Shown one piece after another: positions 15,559 through 16,143 of a stretch of 16,143 nt of DNA (position 1 is the first letter of the stretch; each line of letters starts with the position of its first letter). Made by a program: the position numbers and the translations under genes. Source of the stretch: JASEGV01 sp947085285 (GTDB lineage: Bacteria > Bacteroidota > Ignavibacteria > UBA10030 > BY39); NCBI GenBank assembly GCA_947085285.1, contig CAMTVZ010000190.1, positions 1 through 16,143 on the forward strand, given 5' to 3'. The notes beneath the pieces were generated by a model. The model was given only the letters and a program-made list of their open reading frames with translations, searched no databases and was not told where the DNA came from.

Positions 15559-15813
15559 TTATGATTGAATGATACTTACCATTTTTCGAGATTTACCTGA
15601 GTCCTCGAACTTAACGACACCATCAACGAGAGCAAAGATAGTATCGTCAGAACCAACTCTGACGTTTTGACCTGGTATTACTTTGGTGCCTCGTTGACGA
15701 ATTATTATGCTTCCAGCAGTAACTTTTTCGCCACCAAATCTTTTTACGCCTAATCGCTGTGCATTGCTGTCGCGTCCGTTTCGTGAACTACCGCCACCTT
15801 TTTTATGTGCCAT
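15559..15813 (-). CDS. rpmA: 50S ribosomal protein L27
   Basis: The 84-residue protein is of typical L27 length and begins directly with MAHKKGGGSSRNGRDS, so the flexible tail reaching towards the peptidyl-transferase centre has no Firmicutes-type cleavable extension. The conserved LGVKRFGG, IIIRQRGTK and GVVKFE segments are all present. AAGGAG precedes the ATG at good spacing. It follows rplU by 12 bases, the standard bacterial rplU-rpmA pair. Confidence 0.98.
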   Translation of the reverse strand: MAHKKGGGSSRNGRDSNAQRLGVKRFGGEKVTAGSIIIRQRGTKVIPGQNVRVGSDDTIFALVDGVVKFEDSGKSRKMVSIIQS

Positions 15814-15825
15814 TTCTAATTCTCC

Positions 15826-16134
15826 TTATCCAATTTTAGTAATTTCAATTTGTGTGTATTGCTGCCGATGACCTTTGCGAACACGATAACCTTTTCGCTT
15901 CTTCTTCTTGAATACGATCACCGTATCATCTTTCAGATGATTTAAAATTTGTGCTTCGACTTCAACACCTTTAACTAATGGTTTACCAACTTTGATACCT
16001 TTATCATCGCTGTATAGCAGAACTTTATCAAATTTTAGCTTATCGCCAATCTGGTTTGCTATTTTAGGGACAAACAGTTTCGCAGAAGGACTTACCTTAA
16101 ATTGCTGTCCTGCTATTTCAACAATTGCAAACAT
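15826..16134 (-). CDS. rplU: 50S ribosomal protein L21
   Basis: At 102 residues this is complete and of normal L21 length. It opens MFAIVEIAGQQFKV and contains the basic rRNA-binding stretch FKKKKRKGYRVRKGHRQ followed by YTQIEI, both diagnostic for L21. L21 binds 23S rRNA in the large subunit. It is the first gene of the rplU-rpmA pair. Only nine bases lie between its ATG and the window edge, so its promoter and ribosome site cannot be judged. Confidence 0.98.
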   Translation of the reverse strand: MFAIVEIAGQQFKVSPSAKLFVPKIANQIGDKLKFDKVLLYSDDKGIKVGKPLVKGVEVEAQILNHLKDDTVIVFKKKKRKGYRVRKGHRQQYTQIEITKIG

Positions 16135-16143
16135 GCTTAAAAA

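Overview
The window looks like a piece of chromosome from an AT-rich, Gram-negative member of the Bacteroidota/Chlorobi/Ignavibacteria side of the tree. The strongest clue is a pair of secreted proteins ending in the type IX secretion (T9SS) sorting domain, with the 'QNYPNPFN' opening and the 'YDVLGREV' / 'YDIMGREV' core that is especially common in Ignavibacteria. Shine-Dalgarno sites are mixed: strong before mdh and rpmA, absent before several others. The lineage is inferred from protein style; no rRNA is present.

Layout. Left end, minus strand, read right to left: a divergent YchF/OLA1-like GTPase, a 62-residue membrane protein, a GT2-type glycosyltransferase and the first 147 codons of a second glycosyltransferase, with short gaps and an ATGA overlap between the last two. 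Centre, plus strand: an ABC-F translation ATPase of the YheS/YdiF type, starting at GTG, then a soluble hybrid histidine kinase (PAS-GAF-HisKA-HATPase-REC-REC). Centre to right, minus strand: a likely four-gene unit running from about 12361 down to 7477 (TPR protein, LarE-like sulfur transferase, 198-residue exported protein, metzincin protease with T9SS signal), preceded by a good promoter candidate. Further right, all minus strand: an exported CocE/X-Pro-peptidase-like hydrolase with T9SS signal, an mdh gene with its own intrinsic terminator, and the ribosomal pair rplU-rpmA at the right edge.

How the genes fit together. rplU, rpmA, mdh, ychF and the ABC-F gene are housekeeping or translation-linked. 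The two T9SS cargo proteins are cell-surface or secreted hydrolases whose export machinery must lie elsewhere. The glycosyltransferases suggest a surface polysaccharide or glycan locus continuing off the left edge.

The points most worth a second look are a nine-G tract in the partial glycosyltransferase where either one-base slip causes early termination (a phase-variation candidate), the TPR-LarE-exported protein-protease operon, a YchF-like protein that lost its DxxG motif, an MDH with a lengthened active-site loop, and a GC-rich palindrome embedded in the coding sequence of one T9SS tail. I did not find a CRISPR array, tRNA, rRNA, insertion sequence or phage module.
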